Shown here: positions 24,094-35,704 of the stretch, in pieces | How positions within the stretch are numbered: position 1 is the stretch's first letter | Layout: every line of letters starts with the position of its first letter | From: Apostichopus japonicus | Lineage: Eukaryota; Echinodermata; Holothuroidea; Aspidochirotida; Stichopodidae | Direction: 5' to 3' | NCBI RefSeq assembly: GCF_037975245.1 | Contig: NC_092583.1 | Location: 10,576,764-10,640,763, forward strand | DNA length: 64,000 nucleotides | The notes under the pieces: model-generated | Database searches by the model: none | What the model saw: the letters and a program-made list of their open reading frames with translations, nothing else | What the model was told of the DNA's origin: nothing | Position numbers and translations under genes: made by a program

Positions 24094-27000
24094 ATACTGG
24101 TGGAAATTAAGTAGACCGTGGTAATGGATGCTTTTTTTTCTCTTTTCAGTATTTTGTTTGCTCACTCTTTGCATTGAATGCCTCCTTCCTTTCCTTGCTG
24201 TTCTCCAAAATTCTTCAGCAAACGATCGCAACACTCATTTATCAAATTATTTATCTGCAAAAGAGAACATCATTAAAAAAAAAACATTTGATATTATTCA
24301 TAAAACAGAGAATATATTCAAACACATATTCTCCTTTTCCTACAAGAGCTTGAAACTACCGTCGATCTAGATATAATATGGGTCAGGTTTATCCGTGTTT
24401 GACTGTGCCGTACCTGTTTCAATTTACTCGCAGTAAAAGCTGGACTGAGGGTACTGCGGACCGACTTCCAACGTGCATCTCTGGCATTGCTTACGGCCGC
24501 ATCGAAAGGTCTGTCTTTAAAAGGTGTTTCCTGCAACGTAAAAAAGTTAAGACAAAAGTCAGTTGAATCGGAACCTGGTGCAGCCTACATCAATCGTTCC
24601 AAGGATGTTGAGAATCGAGAAATTTTCTGTTGTCTTATTGAGAATTTTTGTTTTGCAAATTCATCATTTCAAATGTTTTGTAGATGAAAGTCTGAACATT
24701 TAAAAAAAAAAAAAAACAGAAGCTGTGTGCATTGACTATAGGAGTCAAGCTTTAGTACTATAACTACTGATATCCCCACAACCAGTGCATGACATTGGAA
24801 ATAAGTACTTAAGTATAAAATAATGACCAAACAGTCTCAAATTTGACAAACTTGTCAAAACTATATAAAGTATGGAAAAGGTGCCTGTGACTGTTAAAAC
24901 AATAATAAGAGGGAGAAGGGGAATAAGGGGGAGAGGGAGGGGGGGGGGAATGGGAAGGGCAAGGATGAGAGGGATGGTCTTTCTTGATTTTTTAACTAGG
25001 ATGTATAGACCGACGACCAGTTGAAGCTAGGTAGAAAGTGCCTGACTATCATGGAATTAATGTTAAGAAAACATCCAAACTTGCATCAAACTTTGTATAC
25101 TCACTGCATGATTTGGGAATGATGAAAACTTGCTGATCAATATTTCTTGCAGCATGTCAAGGTCTTGAATGCAGAACAAGTTTTTCCCAAATGAGAATCT
25201 ACAAAATGGATGAAAATATTCCAAAGTTTGAAAATAGGATTCCAAAGTTTGAAAAAAAAAAGGGTTATAAAAACAGATGTTAATAAAATGCTTGTTGACA
25301 TTCGAGTTTGACTGACCGGTTTATTTGAATTTCTAGCAAAATTGAGGCCAATACCAATGACCTTTCAGCCTTAAAACTTCATCTCTGTGCCCGTTCACTT
25401 TTTTTTGCAGTTGATCTAAGGGAGTGGTGGCCTACTCACATGCTACGTGTTGTTAGTCAACTGCAGGTGAGAAGTGAAGATGTGTCAGAACTTAATACTT
25501 GCTGTAATTCACCATATATGGACATTTGCTTTTGATATGCTAATAGCATTTTAGCAGACAATGTTTACTCTTGTGGTGCAAACACTTCAGTTGAATGTGT
25601 GCCATATTATGGCTGTGACCTTCAGTGAACAAAGGAATGAAGCTGATGTTAATTATTAAACATGGTATCTTTGCAGTATGTCACTGCTTTAGTACAGTTC
25701 AGGCAGTATATATATACAGTATGCATGTAGTGTTGTTAATATATACTAGCACACTGCTGGGGAAATTGCGTTCTTGGCAATATTTAACTAAGAATCAATA
25801 ATAAGATGTCGGGATGAATCAGATTGCTCTGGTTTATTGAGTGATATTTTTAGATCATGACTGTTGTTATGGCAACCATTGTTCCAGCGAGGGTGCATAC
25901 ATATGAATAATAGACCCAGTGCATGCGGAACAATAAAATGATAGTAGCTATCAATACAGATATATGTCATTATGAATTTTTTCCTTCACGATACCATGCA
26001 TTTACCAAACCAGCATAACTGATATTAATGTATTTAGCAAAAGCAAGACATGTTGTAAATTAAAGTAATTTAGTAATAGAATGCTCCATGGTGAAACACA
26101 GATGTGGTCTCCTGGCCTTAGTTACATTTCCTGATTTCTGCCAAGTTGGAAAATACATGGGTACAGTATGTATAGCTTATGGTACCATATACTGTGATAG
26201 ACTTGTGGGGAGAACAAGGCATACCAAAGTATCAATATGGAAATATTTTTGTAATAACTTTGTTACGAAGACATGAACCAAACTAACCCATATATATATA
26301 TTATCATAATAATAATAATCAGCAGTTATTTTTACGCCGCCTAAACGACCACAATTATGGGAGAAACCTGCAAAGGCTTATGGATTACAACTTACATGTA
26401 GGGTGGCTTCCAACATTTTTACTCAATTTTGGAATCTTTTCAACCTAGCTAGTCATTTCAGATGGGGAAAACCGTAGATTGCTCTTGGATAGAAAAAAAA
26501 CTTACCTTACTATGACCCGGCCAGGTATCGAACCCGGAACCTCCCGATTATCTAAGCCTCATTGCTAATTCAAATGCCACTGCCTTTATCAACTCGGCCA
26601 CAGCATTGGCAAAAATATGTATGCTAGGTATATACTCACATGTCATATACCAGATGCCTAACTAATGCTTTTGAGCTGAATATATAATGCTGTGCAGCCC
26701 TTCGTCATTCCCAACTCCCACCCACACAGTAATTAGACCTAACCACTGTGGGTAAAATTAACAACACATTTAAATCACTCGTACTTAACACAAGAAAAGG
26801 AGCAATTTAACCATGTTGTTTAATTATTGGATCTTTTATGTTTAATTTTTAATGTTTAATTTGGTCATCCTACAGAGAAATCTAGGGTATGTTGTTCTCT
26901 CTTCCCCTCTGACTACCCAAGTTTCCAGTTTTCTTTGGCCCAGAAAGGTCATGAACCCTAGCTTGACCTTACAATTATGACTTACCCATATACTTTGCCG

Positions 27001-29236
27001 TATTTCTCTCTTTTAGCAATCAAATCTGATGTATGCCCCTGTAAAGTGAATCATATTGAAAATACTTATTAGTTTAAAACCATGCAGGGAATTCTAAGTA
27101 AACACAATTTTGAAATTTCTGAATGAAGCAAAGCTGGATCAAAAAAAGAATTTAATCCTCATTAAAAATTTCAGCTTGATTTTTTTTCAAGTGATAAATT
27201 GAGGGAGGCCTGCTGGGTCAGAGAGGTATGATATGAGATCTTTGCAGTAACTAAGGTGTCACTGTCATACAACAATGTCAAGAAGAAGCGATGACGTAGC
27301 AGAAAAACATCAAAATGAAAGAATAAAGTCTCATCGACGAAAAAAAAAGGAGAAAAGAGAAAAGATGTGTTGATTTCAGTTGAGCTCTTCCTTGGCACCC
27401 TCCATTAAAATGTAACTAGAGCACCAATGGTGCAGAAGCTCATACCTTTTCGAGCTTAAAAATGTAGGGCCCACAAAACTTTATGGCCCACCAAATTTCA
27501 GGCCATTTTTCAGATTCCACCAATTTTGGGCCCATGAGGGATAACCCCCACCCCCCCCCCCCTCTGTTAGCAGAATCCTGGCCACACCACTGGCTATAAT
27601 TCCTATTTTCCCCCTTTACATCCTCTTTTACCCACTCTCTCAAACAATACCACTGACCTGTAGGTCCTATTAAACTTTCTCCCCTCTACCTGAGCAGACC
27701 TGAAGCACTCCTTGCCAAAATTTTGGCTGGCTGCCTACATACCTCAGGCTCAAAGACTTCTAAGAATCGGGAGGTGCTGATTGGCTATAGGGCTCTCATG
27801 CTTACAGTTCAACAGTTAATAACAACTCCCAGTCCTGCTTTAATTCCACTAACAGCCTCTGCAGAGCTTAACCACAAATGTAAACAAACACTGCAGAGAC
27901 TGGGAGACAAATTAAAGGAGCTTTGGCAAAAGGTGAAGGCTCAGATTTTTTAAAAAAAGGGGGATTAATTGTAATTAATTAACTTTTGACCAAAAATTAC
28001 TGACATCACCATATTCATACACAATCCAACAATCATCAGTTCAACTTTGAATATGATCCATCAAAATCTTGAGGAGATTGAGATATTTGAAAATATTACA
28101 AAGAATGACCCCTGATGACCCCCTAAATGACATTTGACCTCAATTTTCCGAACACCCCTCGTAACTCTCATCCCCAGGAACGTTGTGACCAAGTTTCATT
28201 ATAACTGGCCATACACTGTACGAACAGAAGCAATTTGAAAATATAGGGCCGCGGCCCAGGCCACAAAAGACCCCTAGTTGATCTTTGATCTCAAATTCAT
28301 GAACACCCTGAAGGTAAAACTTCCATAGTACAATCGTGACAATTACCCTCAACATTGTACCATGAAATCTGTAGGAGAAGCATTTTGCGTATTTCCACAA
28401 AATGGCCCATTACGGCCCACAGGTGACCTTTGACCCCAAATTTCGGACCATCTCTGATAACCCTATACCCAATGGTCCTTGTGTCCAAGTTTCATGAAAT
28501 TCCATCAAACACTTTGCGAGTGGGAGCGGTTTTATCAATTGTTGACGGATAGAGTGATAGACGCCGCACTGTAACAATAGCTCACACCAGCATGCTGGTA
28601 TAAGCTAAAAACCAACTGACAGTAAATGTCAAGGACTACTTAGTGAGTTTAAGCCTTGTTCGCATCTGAGAACTAACGACCAAGGATCTGATACAGCCAG
28701 GGCAAAATCAACTACATAGTGTGAATGCTCGCATTATCGGGCTCAGACCTGCCTATGGGATTGTGACCCTGGGATCGTGACCCTGCAAGAGCTATCAAGA
28801 TTTCACTTGCATCAATGCGTCCTCACTAGACATTGATCCTCTGCCCATTCTCAAATACTTGGATCGAGCATCAGGGTTCACCTTTGATACTTCCCCTAGG
28901 GAACACATGTCACGTCCTGTTTCCCCCACCCCTCTCCCCCGGTATGGTGCATTTTCAAATGTGAGCAAGGTCTTGGTGATTTCTTAGATATGGGATCTGA
29001 AAGGTAAGTGTTAAAAACATTTAACTGACCTTCAAAAACGAGAACAGTGTCCCAAACACAGGAAGAGGGAAAGGGCCAGGTATTCCATTTCTGACAAAGT
29101 AAAGCTTTTTCCAAAAATCTGTCCTGATAAGATAATGGTAAATATGAACACGTTTATAGGAGGGTCCATTAGTTGCATGTACTTCAATTGCAAGAAAAGA
29201 AAGTAAAAGAATTGTCTGTAATTGTACAACTGACAT
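17542..29236 (-). CDS. CYP3-clan cytochrome P450, copy B (complete)
   Basis: Paralogue of copy A. Coding exons: 29030-29236 (ATG at 29236), 26986-27038, 25105-25198, 24414-24530, 24166-24254, 22658-22800, 22061-22182, 20801-20950, 20449-20669, 19883-20023, 18851-19013, 17542-17628 (stop TAA). These total 1587 nt, 528 residues, a normal CYP3 length. Motifs: hydrophobic N-terminus, GIPGPFPLP hinge, I-helix AGYETV, ESLR, PERF and haem loop [10 protein letters not shown]. The last exon starts IPPVLNK and ends VQVISREKE, the usual CYP3 C-terminus. Oddities: the acceptor used by exon 7 in copy A is deleted here; the exon given uses an AG 14 bp upstream of the deletion that keeps the frame but changes about eight residues. 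Exon 6 is two codons shorter than in A. Whether B is functional rests on that splice. Substrate unknown. Confidence 0.87.
19509..19580 (+). mobile_element. tRNA-like SINE head, copy B intron 10
   Basis: Counterpart of the element at 1,797-1,870, with the same box A and box B sequences and a few substitutions. Confidence 0.5.
21250..21945. repeat. 27-bp minisatellite, expanded array (copy B intron 7)
   Basis: About 25 head-to-tail units of a 27-bp repeat of the form GAGTACAAGTAGAATTC plus TACTTTKCAC. Each holds the 12-bp palindrome GTAGAATTCTAC with an EcoRI site. Units differ mainly at one or two positions (TTTTC versus TTTGC, CTACT versus CTCCT). Both strands read open for about 250 codons, only because 27 is a multiple of three; neither is a credible gene. 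Confidence 0.95.
23657..23695. repeat. (TA)n microsatellite, copy B intron 5
   Basis: TA run at the left border of a copy-B-specific insertion; part of the AT tract homologous to 6,449-6,590. Confidence 0.9.
23700..23830 (-). mobile_element. tRNA-derived SINE, copy B intron 5
   Basis: On the minus strand, TAGCCTAGAGGTTAGTG (box A-like) and GGGGCCGAATCCCGG (box B-like) are spaced as in a tRNA, followed by GCAGAGGCTGG. Copy A has no equivalent between its AT tracts. Confidence 0.6.
23831..23910. repeat. Long hairpin (36-bp arms, 7-nt loop)
   Basis: Arm 23831-23866 is complementary to 23874-23910 with about three mismatches and one bulge, around the loop CTCAAAC. Private to copy B intron 5. 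It could be a foldback transposon relic or a small-RNA precursor; no expression evidence is available. Confidence 0.8.
23978..24098. repeat. (TA)n microsatellite, copy B intron 5
   Basis: Interrupted TA run ending about 70 bp from the 3' splice-donor side of exon 5. Confidence 0.9.
26510..26612 (-). mobile_element. tRNA-Leu/Ser-like SINE head, copy B intron 2
   Basis: Orthologous insertion to the element at 9,950-10,066, with scattered substitutions including box B flanks; it was present before the block duplicated. Confidence 0.6.
27416..28605. mobile_element. 1.2-kb insertion with palindromic ends, copy B intron 1
   Basis: Absent from copy A, where the flanks join near 10,817. TAA occurs at both borders (27413-27415 and 28606-28608), suggesting a 3-bp target duplication. 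Each end carries a small palindrome (GCACCAATGGTGC on the left, ACCAGCATGCTGGT on the right) close to an AGCTC or AGCT motif. The interior repeats diverged units with TGACCTTTGACC and CCAAGTTTCAT. No transposase is seen; superfamily uncertain (3-bp TSD would fit Harbinger). Confidence 0.65.
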
Positions 29237-29322
29237 AGAATCTGACTGAGACCTACTGAAAGAAGAATAACTTGCAATGTATTTTTCAATGGTTAAACTG
29301 ATATTATTGTTATGGTTATTAT

Positions 29323-29625
29323 TGTAACGACTTGCCCAATAATTATAACCAATATGGAAGGGAAATAACACAGAAAATATAACCAAAATGTTTCGCACGC
29401 TCCACATCTCAATGTGCATGTCATATATAGGCATTCATTCCTTCATATTAATTCCTGGAAGTTGGTTCTTTTGTACAGTGCAGTATACTTGAGCATGTTT
29501 TATTTCATGATAACAGCACTTGGTATTTATTTATATTCATCAGATATCATAATGTGATGTAATAACCGATGAATGCATATATAATAGTTATAGTTTTTGT
29601 TATACTTTTCGGGCAAGTCGTTACA
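29323..29625. mobile_element. MITE just upstream of P450 copy B
   Basis: Perfect 15-bp inverted repeats TGTAACGACTTGCCC / GGGCAAGTCGTTACA bound 303 bp with no coding. It sits 87 bp upstream of the start ATG of copy B, in the likely promoter or 5' UTR; copy A lacks it. Confidence 0.75.
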
Positions 29626-31543
29626 GCCCCCCTCCCCCCCCCCCCTCCAATCAAATTAGGCTCCTACGCCTATGGATATCAGGCCTAGGAAATGGCAAGC
29701 AGTTCTGAGTTTACTTTGGTGCGCCATTATTGGTTACTGCGGAACGATACCGTGTTATTGAAGTCTAACGTTAGGCTGAGTGTGACAATTAAGGCACATT
29801 GCAATGTCCGTATTTGCGAACCAGCATAATATCATACTTACGCTATGTATATTGCAAAGAGAGAACCGGCTAGTGCCAACGTAGTAGAATTGGTAAGCAT
29901 CTCGTAGATAGCCATTTCGAAATACACCTAACGTCGGGCGTCTTCAGTATCTTCTGAAGTCTTATGATATGTCGAACTCCCTGTTTGAAAGGACTTTTGA
30001 TTATCACTTAGGTAATAACCTCAGTCCTAGCCTAGCTTTATTGGTAAATAGGACTAAATTACGAGTCAAATGATCTATCACTCTATAACAAAAGGGCTTT
30101 CTACCAGGCTACCAATTTGGACTTTCAGTTCATTCTTTTACTATGCGGTACCTGTGCGAATTGTTGATTTTAACACGACTCGTTGGTTATCATTATGCAT
30201 GTATAGCTAGCAGCTATACATCTCCCGATCATATGGAAAAGGAAACAGCTCAAAAGTAATCACCTGGCATATATATGCATAAAGATTACTGTGGGAAATA
30301 TACCCTCACAAAACCTTGAATTTATGAAAGACAGGTTATTGAAGTCACGCCAATTAAATTGACTCCGCCTTACTTATAAATACACTACTGAAAGCTACTG
30401 TAGTTATGGTATACTTTTTCAATTCCATACCGAAGAAAATGAAATGTATTACAGCTTTTACTAGATAAGTATTTGCATTTAAGTTTTTATTTGTATTTAA
30501 GTTTTACTAGATAAGTAGATAAGAATTGCTCGAATTTAGCGTGTGCGATGTAGGAGGATCCTGAATGTACAGTAGTTATGCAATTCATTATCCACATGTT
30601 GAAACATTAGTAGGGGAGTTTAATTAGTTCTAATCTAAATGGAGTATGTGACCCCAAGAGTCACTGCTCGTAAAGTCTTAGAATTTAATTGTGACTCATA
30701 ACGAATGACTCATGAACACTCGCATGCTTATGAAAGAAGAAACTCAATAAACTAGTGGCGTTTCAATCAGATGTGGATAAACTTCGCAAGGAGGATAATA
30801 TATCATACAAATATCTGTTGGGGACTTTATAGGGACACTGCAGCTGACATGTTTTGTCACACAGGGTTTTGGCAGGGAAAGGGTTACTCGAGTGCATGAT
30901 TTGGTTGGTAAGTCTCCTAAGGGTCAAATAAAAGGTAATGAAATGCAATCAATGTATTAACATGGTTATACTTTCATGGTATTTATATTATTTAGGCCTA
31001 ACTATATTTTATTACATTAAAACAGGCCTTGAATCTGCTATTAATCACTTACAACGGCTGAATAGTGAAAAGGAAGGCATGCACCCTTTTTATTCCTTTT
31101 TTGTATATGTGTATGCATGTGTTTGGCGGTGACTGCACTTTCCCTAATCGGAACACTGAATAAAACTATTAAGAATGAAAGGGAAACCTGGTATCACAGA
31201 GGGCAGAGGTGGCCGGGAGAGAAGGAGAGGAGGGTGAGGCAGTACGTACCATAAGTGGATGTTCTTAAGTTGGAAGGAGTAGAATGATGATCCCCCATTC
31301 CTGGATCGATTATCAGATCCCATGAGTATTCAGAACTGGCCATCATCAAGGCAAAAGAGCAAAAAAACAGAGAACTTTGTCTTTCCTCATTTATTTATAT
31401 TTATTTATGCCAATTTTTCTATTGACATTATTTTGTGTTACATTTTCTCTAGTTTGTCATTAGAATAGATTTGAATAAAGTACCTAGTGAAAAATAAAAC
31501 TATACACATTTTCTTCAGCAGCATTCTTCTTTTATTAATCAAG
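29626..31543. other. Intergenic: end of duplicated block and spacer
   Basis: 29,690-30,578 aligns with the upstream block of copy A. From about 30,580 to 31,543 I see no exon or recognisable repeat. The right end may include the 3' UTR of the minus-strand gene ending at 31,544. Confidence 0.5.
31531..31536 (-). terminator. candidate poly(A) signal of the 31,544-35,704 gene
   Basis: Minus-strand AATAAA eight nt past the stop codon; another stands at 31,390-31,395. The second gives a more usual UTR length. Confidence 0.3.
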
Positions 31544-34500
31544 TCATTCACAAAGACCATGGATATGTTTGTATCTACTGGAGACATGGCGGACTTCTTC
31601 TTGGAATGGCCTCCTTCGTTCATTCACGGATTGCTCGTAGAGTTGTCTCCCTCCATACCGCCCTCTACTTGTTAATGTTCCTTCCGAGCCTACGAATGGC
31701 AAACGAGAGAAAAATTTGTAAAAGCTGAACTTTCGCTGTCGATGTTACATTCAGATAGTATATATAGAATATTATCAAACTGAGGGCATCATGGGCGTCA
31801 ACAGGTGGGGGACGGGGGGGACATGTCCCCCCCACTTTCAAAAGTGGAGGGGATATCATATCATTTGTCCCCCCCACTTTTCAGAGCAGTTATTAAAAAA
31901 ATCACATGCATATGCGCGATTTTCTATCACAATTGCTGAGCTGATTCAAGTAGAATCTAACTTAAGAATCATTATCAATAAATTGCACTGGAAATTAGAA
32001 CAGTGCTTGGCCCTTTATCCCCCTTCCTCCGATATTCACCCTCCCCGCTTCGTCCGAGACCTCTGATAAAAGTTTGTGCGATGTTTGAACGATGTTTTAG
32101 AGTGTTTTGTGGAAGCACCCCTTCTCGCCAGAAATGGAATTCCCCTTGCCCTACACTGTGAATCAGAGAAAACGACGCATTTCAACTTGAAAACAAGTCG
32201 AAGACCCCACCAGGAAGGTAATATCATATATTTTAGGCCCTACAGACAGTATTCTGCCTGTATGCAGGGTATTATATGATACCAAACTACCGAAAATATT
32301 TCGTTTGAGATGGACGCTGTGTAATTCGTTTCCCTTGGTGTCAGAACGGCATCTTTCTACCAGTACTTTCTGTCGGAATTTAAATTTGTGAGACAAAATT
32401 TCTCCTCACAGATCTGGTTCTGATGTAACTAAAAACGACTCAGGAAGGCCGTCTCCTGCGATCTAGGGGGTCTTATGTACCCAAAATTTTCTGGTACGCT
32501 ACGTGCCAACCAATGGTGGCGCTCCGCTTAGATAGTATAGTGTCCCCCCCACTTTCTGAAACCTGCTGACGTCCATGGAGGGCATATATGTTGCAATACT
32601 GAGATATCTCTATGGGTGGCAAATAATGAATACAAGAGGTTGGGTTGGGATGGGGGATAAAGGACGTTTCATCTGCTCAAAATGAACAGTGACATTATTT
32701 ATAGTTTAATACAAGATACAATTTACTTGCTTAAGACAGGAATGTATACCCATGAATAGACTAAATTTTATTGTTTGCAGGATATGACATTGAGATAGGG
32801 GTATCAGAAGAGCCCCCCCCCATGCCCGGGTACAGGCCCCCGTAATATAATTCTGGTGCTCACCTGAGTTAGCAGCTCCAGGTTTTCCCGATAAATCCGG
32901 TACATCCCATTGGCTGGGGATGATGTGTACGCCAGAGACCTTGCCATTGACTAACGGAGGGTTCGTCCTCGGACCGATACTTTGATGGGTGGTCAAGGTA
33001 CATTCTTGTGGTAGCTGGCGCTTTACGTTAGGATCATCCAATGGCGATGTACCTTGGTTCCACTGCAGAGCTGTCTGGAGGGGTGCTGATAGACGTGTAA
33101 CTGTGGTATTTCTGTAAACAGCAGACGTGATACTGGGGGCCAGGATCTGAATAACAAAATAGTGATGCAGTTAAGTTGACGTTTCTAGAACGACTACATT
33201 AAAGTACAAGACGAAAAGAATGGGGGTGGGGGAGGAAGAGGAGGGTGAGGAGGAGGAGGAGGAGGTGGTGGAGGAGGAGGAGGAGGAGGAGGTGGAGGAG
33301 GAGGAGGAGGAGGAGGAGGAGGAGGAGGAGGGGGAGGAGGAGGAGGAGGAGATTTAAATGGATTACCATGGATAAAAATGTAAAGTAAAAACTACAACAA
33401 AAGTTGCAAAAGTCAAATAAAAAGATCCTTGTTCTTCTAAATGCTCCAATTAGAGTTGTAATACAATCAATTAGGTTTGTCATTGGTTTCCTCTCAGAGA
33501 AAACACAGTTTTTTTTTACATCATTGATGATTAAAATGTTTAGTTCTATTCAACATACCCACTGGCCATTAGGTATAATCATAATATAACGGCAATACAT
33601 ACTTCAATATCAAAATAAGGTATATTGCAACAAAAAAATTAGTATAGGCCTTTTTGTTGTTTGGCAGTTAAATGTCTCACAAAATGTGTCAGACAGTAAA
33701 AGGGTGTGAAGACTCGCGCAAAAAGAAACGTCTAATGCCGGTAGTCTGACCTAATTTTCGAATGAGGTGTAACAGAAGTGTTAGACACCACCATCGATCC
33801 CAGAAAATACGCACACAGCTTGCTACCGTCGGTAATTAGATACTAGTGTACAGTCAATACATACAGCTATGGTCAATACCCACAACACAGTGTACATAGC
33901 AGCGTGGACATCTCAGGTCTAGATAAAAGATAACAAGGTATCACGTTTCATTACTCTCTGCATTTTATAGCGACACAAACAAAACGTCACTTGCAAGCAA
34001 CAGAAAGTTAACTTTTTTCAGATGGCCGCACACGATTTGGGGCGAGTCTTCAATGCCTTTAAACCATACAAAGAGCCATCCTTTCACTAACCCGTCTCAT
34101 GTTGACGACCTCATCCCAGTGTTTCTGGCATAGCCTCTGTAACATGTCTTCATTGAGAGCCTCAGTACTGCGGCTTGCACTACAGCAATTCTGTTTGAAA
34201 TCCACCAGAGCATGGGCAAGTTCTGACAATTTGGTAACTAGGTCTAAAGGGAATGAGCCCCAAAAATGAGGAACAGAATAATTAATGAAGGAATATATGC
34301 TTAGAGAATGTAAAATAAATTCAATACTTTGAGTTGAAAAATTTAAGGTGTCAAATCAAAACTTTAATCGTTCTTATAGATGCACTAGTGCTTTTTGAAA
34401 ATAATTTGGAATTACCAAATTATGTAATAGACCAGAGGAGCCTATTTTTCTTCACTTTTATTTGCAACCTAAAAGTCCACAAACTTTGCTTCCAGTGTGG

Positions 34501-35704
34501 TGACTGTAAACAGGCACGACAAATTTGCCAGAAGTAGTAAAGCTGCTGCACCTTACATTTCTTCTTCACTATAAAGTTTAATCACAAGGACATATTCAGA
34601 CAACTTACATTTGTTTTCTGCTTCATAATCTGCCCTCCAGAAAGGATGCCTGTAATTATCTTGTGTTTCTTCATATGCTCTGTCCTTGGCTAGAGCCTCA
34701 ACATCCTGTACAAGGAGCTCCAACTCATTTCGCAGTTTTGGTGTCATGTAATACAGTTGATCATGAAGGATACCTGGTTTTCGCCAAAAAAATAAAAAGC
34801 AAATGTTTGTAAAATTTGAGGAACTTTGAGTGTCAGCTCATCATCTTTTACAGTATAGAGTCTAGAATGCCAAGGGTACAGTTGATATTGGGCAAAACTA
34901 CAAGGGAAATATCTGTCTCATGAAGAGTGGAAGATCTGTCTCATGAAGAGAGGAAGGGAGGGGTGAACTCTTATTTTGGAATCATGCAGTACGTGTTAAG
35001 CTGTGCCAATCACTTAGCACTTAAGAATGTAGCCAGCTGGGAAAAAGGGTGGATGTTCCCAGCAAACACAAAACGTTTTTAAAATGTTATTCAAACGTTT
35101 CGTCTTTTGTTTTGATAACGATATTTGTGGTGTAATAAATATGTCACGAAAACGTTTTAAGGCTATTATTTCGAAACATTTTTGCGTTAAAACATTAATA
35201 TAGCATTAATATCTCATAAAAACGTTATGCCGACGTTTTTATAACACCATATTTAACGTTATAAAAACATATTTTAGAGGCTCTTTTAAAAATGTTATAA
35301 TAACGTTTTGTGTTTGCTGGGTTCATAATGAGTCAGGTTTTTAGCAGCCCTCCAACATAAGACAACAGAAATGAAGACATTCATATACATACATTCATTG
35401 ACAACATTGCAATGAAACATTAAATACATCAAATATGTTAAATTAGTTCTAGTCCATGAGCTATATATGTCAAACAAAATGTAGCATACATATGGGAAGG
35501 AAATGAAAACATTTCTGGAAGCCTGCATATATACTTACCCATGAGATTTTGGCGAACGATGTCCAATACATGATGAAACTCATTTGCTGAAGATGCATGG
35601 CCAACCAGACTGTAGCTGTTATTACTGTGACTTACGCCAACCAGTCGCATGGGTTTATCAACTGGAGGTCGAACCGCTGGTACTGGAACTGTAGGTTCAG
35701 CCAT
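31544..35704 (-). CDS. Unrecognised 303-residue protein, five coding exons
   Basis: Exons: 35539-35704 (ATG at 35704), 34609-34773, 34092-34243, 32864-33146, 31544-31689 (TGA). All junctions are GT-AG and phases (1,1,0,1) join to one frame of 912 nt. The N-terminal 55 residues are Pro/Val-rich then polar. Residues about 56-160 look helical and charged (LRNELELLVQDVEALAKD). The middle is a low-complexity Thr/Pro/Asn region, and the end is basic (SVNERRRPFQEE). No signal peptide, membrane segment or catalytic motif is seen, so a soluble protein with a helical core is likely. I do not recognise the family. It lies head to head with the gene at 37,208 and may share its promoter. Confidence 0.82.
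31790..32577. mobile_element. hAT-like non-autonomous element with 8-bp TSD
   Basis: Ends CATGGGCGTCAACAGG and CCTGCTGACGTCCATG, flanked by GAGGGCAT on both sides (31782-31789 and 32578-32585). 788 bp, no intact transposase. Near its right end it carries the shared module around GGTGGCGCTCCGCTTAGATA. Lies in intron 4 of the minus-strand gene. Confidence 0.9.
33225..33353. repeat. (GGA)n polypurine tract
   Basis: About 130 bp of almost pure purine on the plus strand, read as (TCC)n in the minus-strand pre-mRNA, about 80 nt upstream of the exon 4 acceptor at 33,146. Confidence 0.95.
35059..35320. mobile_element. 262-bp MITE with GTTC target duplication
   Basis: Perfect ends CCAGCAAACACAAAACG / CGTTTTGTGTTTGCTGG, flanked by GTTC at 35055-35058 and 35321-35324. 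A related stretch at about 47,130-47,185 (reverse orientation) lacks the element and has a single GAAC there, confirming the borders. Confidence 0.92.

Larger units (their letters stand above)
17670..30578. repeat. Tandem-duplicated block, unit B
   Basis: Same orientation as unit A, offset about 17.66 kb. It has the same order of exons, SINEs, AT tracts and minisatellite. Total lengths are nearly equal although each unit has private insertions and deletions. The spacer 12,921-17,669 includes the last P450 exon. Confidence 0.9.

Noticed and set aside
27416-28605. Helitron
   Set aside because: A right-end palindrome followed by CTAA resembles a Helitron end, but there is no TC left end and the borders suggest a TAA duplication, which Helitrons do not make.
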